Positions 33,389 to 43,900 of a stretch of 64,000 nucleotides of DNA are shown one piece after another. Origin of the DNA: Sporothrix humicola (Eukaryota; Ascomycota; Sordariomycetes; Ophiostomatales; Ophiostomataceae); contig WNYE01000056.1 of the NCBI GenBank assembly GCA_021396245.1, positions 124,001-188,000 of the forward strand, read 5' to 3'. Under the pieces are notes generated by a model. It worked only from the letters and a program-made list of their open reading frames with translations. It was not told the DNA's origin and made no database searches. Each line of letters begins with the position of its first letter. Within the stretch, counting starts at the first letter, position 1. The position numbers were made by a program, and so were the translations under genes.

Positions 33389-35431
33389 ATGGGGGCCGAC
33401 AACTTTGTTCTCCCAAAGCTCAAGCTCAAGTACCTTTCCAAAAAGGATCGAGAAGAAGAGCGCGAACAAAAAAAGAAGGCTGAGGAGGAACGTGAAGCTG
33501 CAGAACTGAAAGCAAAAAAGGAGCGCGAAGCACAAAAGGCTGCCGAGATCCGGGAAGCTTTACGGCGAGGGGAATACGAACGAGATTCCAAGAAGCGCAG
33601 CGCACAGGATAGCGATGGCGAGCACCGACGGTCTGCCGTGGAGCAGGAGCAGTACGACCAGCTGCGGATGAAGCACTACGGTCCCGACAGAGCAAAAAGC
33701 ACATTTGTTCCCAAGAAGAGGCGGCGGCGCGGCGTCAACGAGTTCAACTTTGGCTGGGATGATTCGGAAGACACAAGAACAGCACAACACTTGGCAGACG
33801 CGGAGGCCGAGCTGGCGCGTCGCAAACCGTTTGAGAACCGGCTTACTACGACAAAGGGCTTCCACGTCTTCTCGCAGGAACCGGAATGGGAGCTGCAGGA
33901 GCTCATGAGAGCCGATGCGGCCGAAAAAGCCGATCCTATCCACGGCAAGGAAAAGGCGCGTGCCATCATGGACGCTTACTACAGAGGACTGGAGCAGCGT
34001 AACAAGCCGCTCCAGAACATGAAGCACTGGTCCGAAAAGTCCTTGAGCGAGATGCGCGAGCGCGACTGGCGCATCTTCAAGGAGGACTTTAGCATCTCGA
34101 CCAAGGGCGGCTCGATCCCCGACCCTATGCGCAAGTGGCGCGAGTCTGCGCTTCCCTCGCGGCTGTTGGACGTTGTCGAGAGTGTTGGGTACGATGAGCC
34201 GTCGCCTATCCAGCGTGCGGCGATCCCCATTGCTCTGCAGGGTCGTGACCTGATCGGTATCGCCGTGACTGGTTCCGGTAAGACTGCTGCGTTCCTTCTG
34301 CCTCTGCTTGTCTACATTCAGAAACTACCACCACTGGATGAGATCTCCAAAAATGACGGCCCCTACGCACTCATTTTGGCACCGACACGTGAATTGGCCC
34401 AGCAGATCGAGACAGAGGCGCACAAGTTTGCCACACCTTTCGGCTACAAGGTGGTCAGCATTGTCGGTGGTCATTCACTGGAGGAGCAGGCGTTTGCACT
34501 CAGCAACGGTGCCGAGATTATCGTGGCCACACCCGGTCGTCTTGTCGACTGTATCGAGCGTCGCCTGTTGGTCCTGTCCCAGTGCTGTTATGTGATCATG
34601 GATGAGGCTGATCGTATGATTGATCTTGGTTTCGAGGAGCCGCTCAACAAGATTCTGGACGCCATGCCAACAGCCAACATCAAGCCCGACTCAGACGAAG
34701 CCGAAGACACCAAGGCCATGACTCGCTTCCTCGGCGAGCGGACACGCTACCGCCAGACAATGATGTACACGGCCACAATGCCGCCCATTGTCGAGAAAAT
34801 TGCTAAGCGGTACCTGCGGCGGCCTGCGATTGTCACTATTGGTAACGCGGGTGAAGCCGTCGACACTGTCGAGCAGCGCGTCGAGTTTATTGCAGGCGAG
34901 GACCGCCGCAAGGAGCGCCTCAAGGAGCTCATGCACTCAACCCAGTTTAAGCCGCCCATTATTGTCTTTGTCAACATCAAGCGCAACTGCGAGATGGTGG
35001 CACGCGATGTGCGCGCCGCTGGCCGAAACCCTGTTACTCTGCACGGTAGCAAAACGCAAGAGCAGCGTGAGCTGGCGCTGGAAAAGGTCCGGACAGGACA
35101 AGCAGACGTTCTGGTTGCCACAGATTTGGCTGGTCGTGGTATCGATGTCGCAGACGTCTCGCTTGTCATCAACTTCAACATGGCCACAAGCATCGAGCAG
35201 TACACGCATCGTATTGGTCGTACTGGTCGTGCCGGCAAGAGCGGTGTTGCGATCACGTTCCTCGGCAGCGAAGACAACGACGTGCTCTACGATCTCAAGC
35301 AGATGATCTCCAAGAGCTCCATTTCCAAGGTGCCAGAAGAGCTGCGGCGGAACGAGGCTGCCCAGCAGAAGCCGAACAAGGGTGGAAAAGGCGGCGACTT
35401 TGGTGGAAAGAACGGTTTCCGGAATCAATAA
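33389..35431 (+). CDS. PRP28: Pre-mRNA-splicing DEAD-box ATPase Prp28
   Basis: Helps exchange U1 for U6 snRNA at the 5' splice site in the spliceosome. Single exon, 680 residues. The N-terminus (MGADNFVLPKLKLKYLSKKDR) and the following Lys/Glu-rich coil, then NEFNFGWDDSEDT, are characteristic. Helicase motifs are complete: Q-motif YDEPSPIQRAAIP, motif I AVTGSGKT (about 292-299), Ia APTRELAQQ, II DEAD (405-408), III as TAT in YTATMPP (the form usual in Prp28), Ib/IV VFVNIKRNCEM, V ATDLAGRGIDV and VI HRIGRTGRAG (about 606-615). No intron is needed. Ends in a Gly/Lys-rich tail. Confidence 0.96.
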   Translation: MGADNFVLPKLKLKYLSKKDREEEREQKKKAEEEREAAELKAKKEREAQKAAEIREALRRGEYERDSKKRSAQDSDGEHRRSAVEQEQYDQLRMKHYGPDRAKSTFVPKKRRRRGVNEFNFGWDDSEDTRTAQHLADAEAELARRKPFENRLTTTKGFHVFSQEPEWELQELMRADAAEKADPIHGKEKARAIMDAYYRGLEQRNKPLQNMKHWSEKSLSEMRERDWRIFKEDFSISTKGGSIPDPMRKWRESALPSRLLDVVESVGYDEPSPIQRAAIPIALQGRDLIGIAVTGSGKTAAFLLPLLVYIQKLPPLDEISKNDGPYALILAPTRELAQQIETEAHKFATPFGYKVVSIVGGHSLEEQAFALSNGAEIIVATPGRLVDCIERRLLVLSQCCYVIMDEADRMIDLGFEEPLNKILDAMPTANIKPDSDEAEDTKAMTRFLGERTRYRQTMMYTATMPPIVEKIAKRYLRRPAIVTIGNAGEAVDTVEQRVEFIAGEDRRKERLKELMHSTQFKPPIIVFVNIKRNCEMVARDVRAAGRNPVTLHGSKTQEQRELALEKVRTGQADVLVATDLAGRGIDVADVSLVINFNMATSIEQYTHRIGRTGRAGKSGVAITFLGSEDNDVLYDLKQMISKSSISKVPEELRRNEAAQQKPNKGGKGGDFGGKNGFRNQ

Positions 35432-37030
35432 GGGAACTGCAGAAGCTTTTGTCATTCTCTCACGATCACAAGGGGGTTCTACTCTTTTCATTTCCTGCTT
35501 CTTTTGGCGTCTATAGCGACGACGGGTATACCCAGCTAACGCGAGCATGGCACAGGCGTTTTACGAGCATTGCTCTGTGCATTTGGCGATCCCGTCATAT
35601 TTGAATATTAGAATATTAGAATATAATGAGATTTAAACAAATTACAAATATTTACCATTTGATCGAGAGAATCGTTACAGCCTGTGAGCATACAATTCCT
35701 TATTCGAACTGAATATGGCGTTTTTGAAAATCATATATCTCAAAAGCCGCGTCGCGTCTAGAAAAACCCAAGTATCAGAACATAAATTGTCGTGTTGGCT
35801 CTTTTCCACGGAGATCGCAATATGATGTGAAATCTCTCCAGTCTCCATCCTCTCGGGATTCATCGCCCATCATAGCCCCAATGGGGGTATGACGATGGAG
35901 GCGCACTTGGGGGCTTGGGCTTGGACTTGCAGCGTGAAAAGCGTGCATATGCCTACACGTGACAGCTAATTCCCAGCAAATTCCAGGCACGCCCTATCAG
36001 GATGTGAACGCGACGGCACCAGCTTATGCCCAGCCGGGCCCACGTTCTAGACGCTCCGATCTGCCCCATTCTCTCCTGGTTCCCATCGCGCCTTCCCCTG
36101 TGAGGCCTGGCCCGTCCTTTCCCTGTTTCCCCCCTTCTAAATTAGGCTACAAAGTTCGCCATCTATGAAGTATTACAGTTCAAAGGAAGGTCATATTGTG
36201 CCGCCTCCGTGCCTTCCTCGCTGTTCTCAACGGAGGCAACTGCATTTCTAAAGCTGTGTTCTTTTTGTTATTTCCTTGTCTCGTTTTACTTGCATTCTTT
36301 CTTCTTGCGGCATCTCACGATCACGCCCAGCTTTTCCAAGTCAAACGAACCGGCCAACTCACCTATCGTGTTCTGAGACAGCAGCCGCTCCTGACCCTCT
36401 CCTGTTCGGTCTGCTCCTTCCCCATCGCCCCTTTCGCCGCTCCTCTTTCGCTTCCCCTTAGCTCATTTAATATTAAGGTTGCCTTTTACGTTTTGTCGCC
36501 CACTTTAAGCTTCTTTATTTTCCTTGCACGTCCTCCTCTCATTTCTTCTCTTCCTTTTGATTTCCTTTGAGCCTCTTTCCTTTCTCTTTAACACTTTTGG
36601 ATTTGGTTGAGTTGAGCTCTTGGCATTCCACCAGGGCCCCTGTTTAGCGCGATTGGACGCCGTTTCTCCTTTACTCATCTTGACGCCGAGGATTTGCAGG
36701 ACGTTTTGACTGCATCCAACCTTCTTTTGTTTCTTGCCCAACGCAAAGTGTATTCGCTACTGCACTTTTGCATCGCATTTCGTGGCTTTTTTCTTCGACA
36801 AACTTCTTCTCCGGCTTCCATCTCGTCTCACCGTTGCACGGAATCTGCGCAGCCTCCTAAACGCTGTCTCACAACGCGCCAAGACCCATTCCAAACGTCA
36901 GCCTTAACCTTTGACCTCATCAGCTGCTATCTTCAGCTCGAACGCCACACCCGACTGCATCTTCAACGGCCAACAGCCTCTCCTTCCCGTAGCCACGCCG
37001 GCTCGTCTTCACTCCTTCCTCCTCGCTCCG
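35432..37030. other. Intergenic with long CT-rich leader before the STIMATE-like gene
   Basis: PRP28 3' flank to about 35700, AT-rich. A CACGTGA box lies at 35956. From about 36100 the plus strand is CT-rich up to the next ATG, which suggests a long leader. The open frame 36911-37030 joined to the next gene starts at TTG, not ATG. No separate gene. Confidence 0.45.
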
Positions 37031-38502
37031 ATGGCTGCTCTCGGGGCGGCCTTTATGGGCCACTTGGCCCAGCGTGCACCGATTCCTCTCCCCGTCCCGA
37101 CAAAGATTAGCGATTTCATGCTCCCACCACCAGCACCACCACCGAATGGCATGCCTCCCGTCGAAACGGCCGACGCAGCAAAAGCCAACGGAGGGTTTAC
37201 GATCCAGACAGTTGCCGCTGCCACCGGCCTTCCTCCCGTTCCAACCGCCCAAGGCGACACAATCGTCGAAGTGACCACGACCCCCACAGCGACACCAGGC
37301 ACGGATGCGGCATCATCATCGTCAGGCAACACCGAGTCCCAGAAGGAGGGTCATAAGAAGGGCCCCGGCCACGATGACAGCTCGGGCGATTGCCGGCTTA
37401 TGGGACCCTTTGCCATCTTCGTCCAGCTGGGCCTCGGTGGTCTGGCGCTCATGTCCCTCGTGTACAAGCGCTGGCGGGAGCGGCCGCAGCGGCCCGTCAA
37501 GATTTGGTTCTTTGACGCGTCGAAGCAGGTGTTTGGGTCTGTTCTGGTGCACATGGCCAACGTGTTCATGTCCCTGCTCACGTCGGGCCGCTTCTCTATC
37601 AAGGTGACTCCCGGCGTGGTGTCGACGGCGGCCATGCTTCTACGGAGAGATGGGGAGGATGGCAGCGAGCCCTACACGCCCAACCCGTGCTCGTTCTACC
37701 TGCTTAATCTTGCTATTGACGTAAGTTGATGCTGTCTAAGCTTCTCGTATATTTATGCGTCCCACTAACATGGTCTCAGACAACACTCGGTATCCCGATC
37801 CTTATCTTCCTCGTTCGCATCACGACTGCCCTCGTGTCGTACACACCGCTTGGCCGCCCGGCCGAGTCTATCCAGTCCGGCAACTATGGCCGCCCGCCAA
37901 ACGCGTGGTGGTGGCTGAAGCAGAGCATTATTTACTTCTGTGGCCTGTTCGGCATGAAGATTTGCGTGCTCATTATCTTCATCACCATGCCCTGGATCTC
38001 CCGCGTAGGCGACTGGGCGCTGCGCTGGACGGAAGGCAACGAGCAGCTGCAGATCATCTTTGTCATGATGGTGTTCCCACTTATCATGAACGCCATGCAG
38101 TATTATATTATCGACAGCTTCATCAAGGACCAGACGTTTGCGGGAGAGTCCGGTTCGGACCGTGTTGGTCTCTATGACCACCTGTCGGATAGTGCTGATG
38201 ACGAGGGCTCAGACACTGACGGCGGTGATTCGGACGACGACGTTTTCACAAACAGCAACACGGAGAGCAGCGACAGCGACGGCAGCCTGCGGCGGACGGA
38301 GGAAGTGACGACACGGAAGCGGACCAACAGCCTGCTAGTGCCGTCTCGCTCGTCCAAGTCAAATAAGAAGACTGGCGGTGCGACTACCACGGTTGTGGCT
38401 GACCCAGAGTACGATCCCGAGGTCGATGGCGACAGCCCGACGATCATTGGAAGCAGCTCAAGCCAGCGTGGGACCAGCTCGCACATTTCCAAGGCGTTGT
38501 AG
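37031..38502 (+). CDS. STIMATE/TMEM110-type vacuolar membrane protein
   Basis: Multi-pass membrane protein of the family (PF12400) that includes animal STIMATE, an ER protein affecting STIM-Orai contact sites, and fungal vacuolar membrane proteins. Model: 37031..37720 joined to 37780..38502, 470 residues. Hydrophobic spans are MGPFAIFVQLGLGGLALMSL, VFGSVLVHMANVFMSLL, TTLGIPILIFLVRITTALV, IIYFCGLFGMKICVLIIFI and IIFVMMVFPLIMNAMQYYII. Conserved blocks include VKIWFFDASKQVFGS and ESIQSGNYGRPPNAWWWLKQ. The cytosolic C-terminal tail is Ser/Asp-rich and acidic, a likely phosphorylation region. The start is the first in-frame ATG after a TTG-only upstream stretch. Confidence 0.88.
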
Positions 38503-40299
38503 TCTCTTGGCGTTTCTGCTTCCATCGTGTCATTTTCCCGTGTTTCTTTCCGCACTGCATAGTCAAGCGAGGGCTCTCGAATTTCTGCAACATTCTTCTC
38601 TCTTTTGTTTTCGGCTCCTACTACATACAGCCTGGTCGCCTCGGCGTTTATCCTTCTCTTTTGTCATTTTCTCAGTCTGTCACCATCGTTTTTTGTTGTT
38701 GTTTGGGAACTACATGGGACATCAACTTCACTTGTCTCCCTCTTGTCATCTTTTTATTTGTTATCGTCATATCATTTTTGTATCTTTTTTTCTTGTTTCA
38801 TTTGTTTCATTCTTTAGCGCTTTTGCATACTCCAACCAAGGCATATATATACCCCTTGAGAACTCAAAAAAATCCATCAGATAATAAAGATCACCCTACC
38901 CTCGTAAAAAGAAATTATCAATCAGTTCCATGCATTTCCCTGGTCCATCAAAATGACCATCATCCTTGAATTTGAGCTCGGCTAATGCGCCTCCTACAGC
39001 TCCAGCGGACAGCTTTTGCCCCTCCAGCTCCATAATCTGTATGCTGAACCCCACTGCTCCAGGTGCGCCGCGCATGTTGCGTCGGCAGGTCCCAACCAGC
39101 TGCCGGCGTTGTCGGCTCTAGCGCCACAAGCCAAAAAAAAACCCTCCTGCCGCCTCGCAAAGTCCCAAAAACCCCTGTAGTACTTTTGTACTTCAGTACC
39201 TGAAAAATGCCGCCAGATACTTCCAGGCCGGTCTCGGCCCTGCGGCGACTTCGCCGTTTTGTCTCTCAGCAGAATCCCACTGTGACCATGTGCTGCAGCT
39301 AAATCTTTTTTTTTACTGATTAGATCTTAGGACGAAAATTTTAGAGAATGACATCGACGGGCCGCAAGCGTGGGACAACGAGCCTCAAGCCCTTTTTTCT
39401 TTGCTTTTTTCTCGGCTGTTCGACCTTGTCCCCCTCTTCTTTCAACATCGCTCCTTCCCATCACGTCTTTTTGGGTACATGACATCTCCTTCTTCTTTTG
39501 TATATATTTGAGTGGTACTTTCGTGTTCTGGTTGACGGAAGGGGCCGTTGTCGTTTTTATTCGCTCTTTCTTTTCTTTGCTCCTTTCCTGCTTGCCTCTC
39601 TTATTCCATTTCAACGTCACTCCATTTTTATTTTTATCAGATCCCGGTTACTTCTCGTTCAGGCGCATCCTCATCTCCCTCTCAGCCTGCTCTCGACCTC
39701 GTCTCACGCACCCCTCACCCTCGTCGCAACGTCCACTTCGACATCCTCCATCGGCCCTTTACCCTGCACGAGCGATCAACGAAGTCCCGCCCACCGAACC
39801 AACAGCGAAGAACCTCCCTGCAGTTCCTCCCTCTCCCCTGCTACGACCACATCCCACCTTTTTACTTTCCTGTCCATTCAACTACTTAACTGCCTCCTTC
39901 CCCTCCCCTCCATCTCAAGCAGCGGAAGTGGGAGGTACAGCTCCCGGAACAGCACGCCAAGAACGTGACGCAAACAGCTCAATAAGCCAGGAACCAACCC
40001 AACAACATCCAACACATACAGCGCATACATCCTGTTGTCGTGCTCGTCGACAGCAAGAGAGGCCCGTCCTCCGCATCAACTTCCAACAGCCGCCTGTTCA
40101 GCCCCCAAGGGGCTCACCCGCCCCTCGCGGCGGGGGATGCTCGTCTTGTTGTGAACCTTTGAACAAGTATAAGAAGCAACTCGACAGACGAATTTAATCT
40201 CTCATACCCAACCTTCCCTCCTTCTACCTCACTATCCTCACTCGGACCTCACCTTCGACATATCCTATCCCGTCGACAACACCTATATACAGCTTCATA
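38503..40299. other. Intergenic with pyrimidine-rich leader before ARG13
   Basis: 3' flank of the STIMATE-like gene, then from about 39380 a CT-rich stretch to the carrier ATG. An open frame 39370-40197 starts at GTG and has leader-like composition (Ser/Pro/Phe from CT repeats), so it is not called. Confidence 0.45.
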
Positions 40300-41439
40300 A
40301 TGGCCGCCGCAGACACCGCCGATACCACCCACCACGTCATGGTGTCGACCGAGGCAGTCCCTGCCGCTGCCCCGGTCAAGCCTCGTCCTGCCTTCCTCGA
40401 GGCGACTGAGGATATTGTCTACGGATCTGTATGTCCCTCTATATTTCTGGAACTCCTCCATAGTGAGGCATGTATTTTAGATATTTACTAACAACCCGTC
40501 CAGGTTGCTGGCATTGTCGGCAAGTACATTGAGTATCCGTTCGACACGGTCAAGGTCCGGCTGCAGTCTCAGCCAGACCATCTTCCTCTCCGGTACACGG
40601 GCCCCCTTGACTGCTTCAAGCAGTCGATCCGCGCAGATGGCCTCCTCGGCATGTACCGGGGAATCAGTGCCCCTCTCGTCGGTGCAGCTCTCGAAACGAG
40701 CAGCTTGTTCATGTTTGAGCGCCTCGGTCGTGCGTCTCTCGTCTGGTCCGGCCTTTACCCGAAGGATGCTCCGCTGTCTCTGCCCGCCCTCTGGTTCACA
40801 GGCGCCTTCTCTGGCGTTTTCACCTCTTTCATATTGACTCCCGTCGAGCTCGTCAAGTGCAAGATTCAGGTGCCCGCAGAGAGCCTGCCCTCCGCGGCCG
40901 GCGCTGCTACAAGCCCTACCAAGACCATCTACCGTCGCCCGCTCACAGTCGTCCGTGAGGTCTACCAGTACAGCGGCATTGGCGGTTTCTGGCATGGCCA
41001 GATGGGCACTCTGATTCGCGAGGCTGGCGGTTGCGCTGCGTGGTTCGGTAGCAAGGAAACCTCGTCCAAGCTTTTCCGCGAGTACAACCTTCGCACCGCC
41101 AAGGCGAAGCCCGACACGACCCCGGCCGCCCTCGAAGCGCTCGCCAACGACCCGCTTCCCCTCTGGCAGCAGGCAATGGCTGGCGCCTCGGCCGGCATGT
41201 CTTACAACTTCTTGTTCTTCCCGGCCGATACCGTCAAGTCTCGCATGCAGACATCCCCTCTCGGCGGCGCTTCGACCGTTCGCCGGACTTTCTGGGACGA
41301 GACCAAGGCGCTCTACAAGCAGGCTGGTATCCGCGGTTTCTACCGCGGTTGTGGTATCACCGTAGCCCGGTCGGCGCCCAGCTCGGCCTTCATTTTCATG
41401 GTCTTTGACGGCCTTAAGACGCATCTTCCACTGGCATAA
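40300..41439 (+). CDS. arg-13: Mitochondrial ornithine carrier ARG13/ORT1
   Basis: Exchanges ornithine (and related basic amino acids) across the inner mitochondrial membrane, linking mitochondrial ornithine synthesis to cytosolic arginine formation. Model: 40300..40428 joined to 40504..41439, 354 residues. Three mitochondrial-carrier repeats are visible, with signatures PFDTVKVRL, PVELVKCKI and PADTVKSRM. Contact-region features GGCAAWFGSKE and SFILTPVELVKCKIQVP match the ARG13 subgroup rather than other carriers. The splice joins DIVYGS to VAGIVGKYIEYPFD. Subgroup assignment is from motif memory; a different amino-acid carrier is possible. Confidence 0.87.
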
Positions 41440-41896
41440 TATCGGTCGCAAGTGGTGGCTATATTTCCTTTATTTTTATTGGTATTTGATGACATGAAAG
41501 AATCTCGTTTTGCTGCATTTACACTTTTCTTTTGTCAGATAAAAAGTTGATAGACGGATCTTTTGGGCGTTCGATCTTTTTTAGTCCTTTTTTGGGTCTG
41601 CATGACAATATTTCTTCGTTAATATACGATTTATCACTGACTTTTCATCTGCGGCATGGCCTTGCATTGGCTGGTATATGTTTATTTGTTGCTTGTAGCA
41701 CAGTGTATAATACGGAATAAATGGCTCGTTGTACGACAGCCGCATGCTGTCTATGGATTTGATTGTTTATGATATTCCAGCTATAAGTCACAAGAAACTG
41801 TACCCTTTACTACACTTTGTCGGGATACAAGACCTAATGTTCCAGTTCCACGATAATCATGAGAGGAGTTGTAAACAATACTCACACACCTCATCC
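41440..41896. other. Convergent 3' flanks of ARG13 and the TspO gene
   Basis: T-rich, no gene of its own. The two genes end tail-to-tail here. Confidence 0.5.
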
Positions 41897-42560
41897 CTAC
41901 TGCTTCTTCGTCTTCTTGGACGAGCTAAACGACCAGTCGTTCAGGTAGCCCGCGCCCGCGCTCAGATAGGTCGCAAACGCCAGCCAGCCGACATACGGCA
42001 TCATGAGCCAGCCGGCCATCTCGGTGCTCGGGTTGTCCAGCCACAGCGACATCAGGTAGCCGTTGATGCCCAGCAGCGCCACCGAGTCAATTGTGGCCTC
42101 GACCGGGCGCTTGAACCCGAAGAAGAGCGGCATCCATGCAAGATTGAGGCCCAGCTGTAACGTGTACAGGCCGGCACTGGTGACCTTGTTGTTCCAGGAT
42201 ATGTCTAGGCCAGCTGTTGTTGCGCCCACGGCGAGATGGGCTGCATAGCCCATTGTTCCGTACAAGAGCGTCCAGACGGGGCCAAAGACGCGGGAAGGGG
42301 GCCGCAGAGGCGGCTGCTTCATGGAGTTGACATCGGGGTCATCGGGCGAGGCTGTAAGAGGTGTGAAAGATGCTTGTCAGCTTCAATGCCTTCTATGGGC
42401 TATATATCCTTTTATCTCAAGCTCAAATAACAAAAGAAAGCTGCTTACGTCGCGTGCTGTAGCCAACTGCCGTGCCGAGGGCAATGGGCAGCAGGATGGA
42501 GGCTGCCGGGCTGGCAAAGACAGCCTCAGGAAGGGCTATGTGGTAAAGGAAGGACGTCAT
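41897..42560 (-). CDS. TspO/MBR (translocator protein) family membrane protein
   Basis: Small five-helix membrane protein of the tryptophan-rich sensory protein / peripheral benzodiazepine receptor family; binds tetrapyrroles or sterols in relatives, with fungal function unclear. Model: 42449..42560 joined to 41897..42351, 188 residues. The first exon gives helix SPAASILLPIALGTAVGYSTR. The second has RPPSRVFGPVWTLLYGTMGYAAHL (the conserved P-x-x-x-F-x-P-V-W-T block), LQLGLNLAWMPLFFGF and YVGWLAFATYLSAG. The splice keeps frame through PSPDDPDVNSMKQ. It ends in a basic KKTKKQ tail. Confidence 0.9.
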
Positions 42561-43900
42561 TGTTGATGCTATCCTTGGGATGCTTTTGGCGATGTTCAGG
42601 CAGAAATTCGTCAATGAGTGGCAGAAAAGAAATGTCAAGAGCAAGACAAGGGAAGAAAAAAGATAGAACACCCAAGAACTGCAGCAAGGGATCTTTTAAA
42701 ACAATGGACAGCAAAGGCGAATCGGGGAAGTTCGAGAGTCGCTTATTACGAGCCTCCCATTACGTCACGTGGAGCCCTTTTTCTATGCGATTTCATGCGC
42801 CGCTTGCTCCTTCGGTCATCGCGCCTGCCCTCTGCGATCTTTCTCAAAGAGATAAAGATGTCTGCTATCAGTAAACACGCGACCCATTGCTCCTTCCCCG
42901 CTCGAAGAAAATATTAGAGTAAAAAATATGCATGTTTGTGTCAGTTTTCTGCTGTTTTACGTCACCTCTTCGAGTCGATTGACCCGATGAGCCTCTGAAT
43001 CTCCTCTTTGTCTTCCCCAGTTTACAATGTGCATGGGCCTGAGCTCCAGCTCCAGCTGCAGCTTGCCGTTAGTGCATTCTGTGCAGCCGCCCTGCCATCA
43101 CCCTGTCGTTGTTGTCGTCCTATGTTTTCCCAATTAAGCCTCACGTGATTCAGATATTGGCCAATCAGATCGCCGATCTGCACCTTACATGGAGCCTAAA
43201 AGGTACTAGCGCGTTTCTCTTAGCCCCCAGAGCCCCCTTACCCCGTCACTTCCCAGCGCTCCTGCCTCCCGTAACGCCCCAATCGCGCGCCGCGACGGGC
43301 TGCCCTTTTTGTTGCTCGTGTCTCGAGTTTCTGGCTTCTAGATCCCTTCTCTTCGTTCTGTCACTTTGTTCCGTTCTCGCATCGACCATCCCAAGTCCAA
43401 CACCCAAGCCTTTGCGCCTCTCTAGACGAGCCAGGCTTCCGACTACACTCGACAGGAGACCTTTGTTGTCGTTCATTTGAACCATTGGTCCCTTTCTTCA
43501 CATTTACATCTTTGATTGTTCCCCGAGAATTTCAGTCAGAAAATTGTTCGTCTCTTCTCTCATCTTTCTCCCTGCCTTTGTTGACTTCCATTGTCTTTCT
43601 GTTCTCTTTTGTTATTCTCTTTCTATTCTTCATCTTCATTGTATTCTGTCTTCTCTTCTCTTCATTCATCTTCGGAGCTGGGCTCCGCCAACTTTCTCTG
43701 TCTCTTCTTGCTTCCATCCTCCGCCTTTTCTCAACGCCCTCTGTCCTGCCTGCCTCCCTCCGTCTTTCTCTTCCTCCGAATTACAATCTGCCCTCATTCT
43801 TCTTTTTTGAATCAATTCTCTATATCTCCTCCAAGGAACCAGTCTCTAACCGCCGCTATGTCGCCTATAGCTTCCACATTAGCAACCCGTCGTCTCGGCG
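42561..43900. promoter_or_regulatory. Divergent region between TspO and ARS2-like genes
   Basis: Contains TCACGTG at 42765 and TCACGTGA at 43141, then a T/C-rich leader from about 43490 to the ARS2-like ATG. The frame joined to ARS2 is open back to 43485, but its N-terminal part is leader-like; the chosen ATG (43901) lies in another frame and is joined by an intron. Confidence 0.5.

Noticed and set aside
39370..40197. 275-codon frame before ARG13
   Set aside because: Starts at GTG and its content follows the CT-rich leader composition; no domain is visible.
43485..43900. Upstream frame joined to ARS2-like exon 2
   Set aside because: It is T/C-rich leader in the exon 2 frame. The ATG at 43901 in another frame, with a good GT-AG intron, gives a family-like N-terminus.
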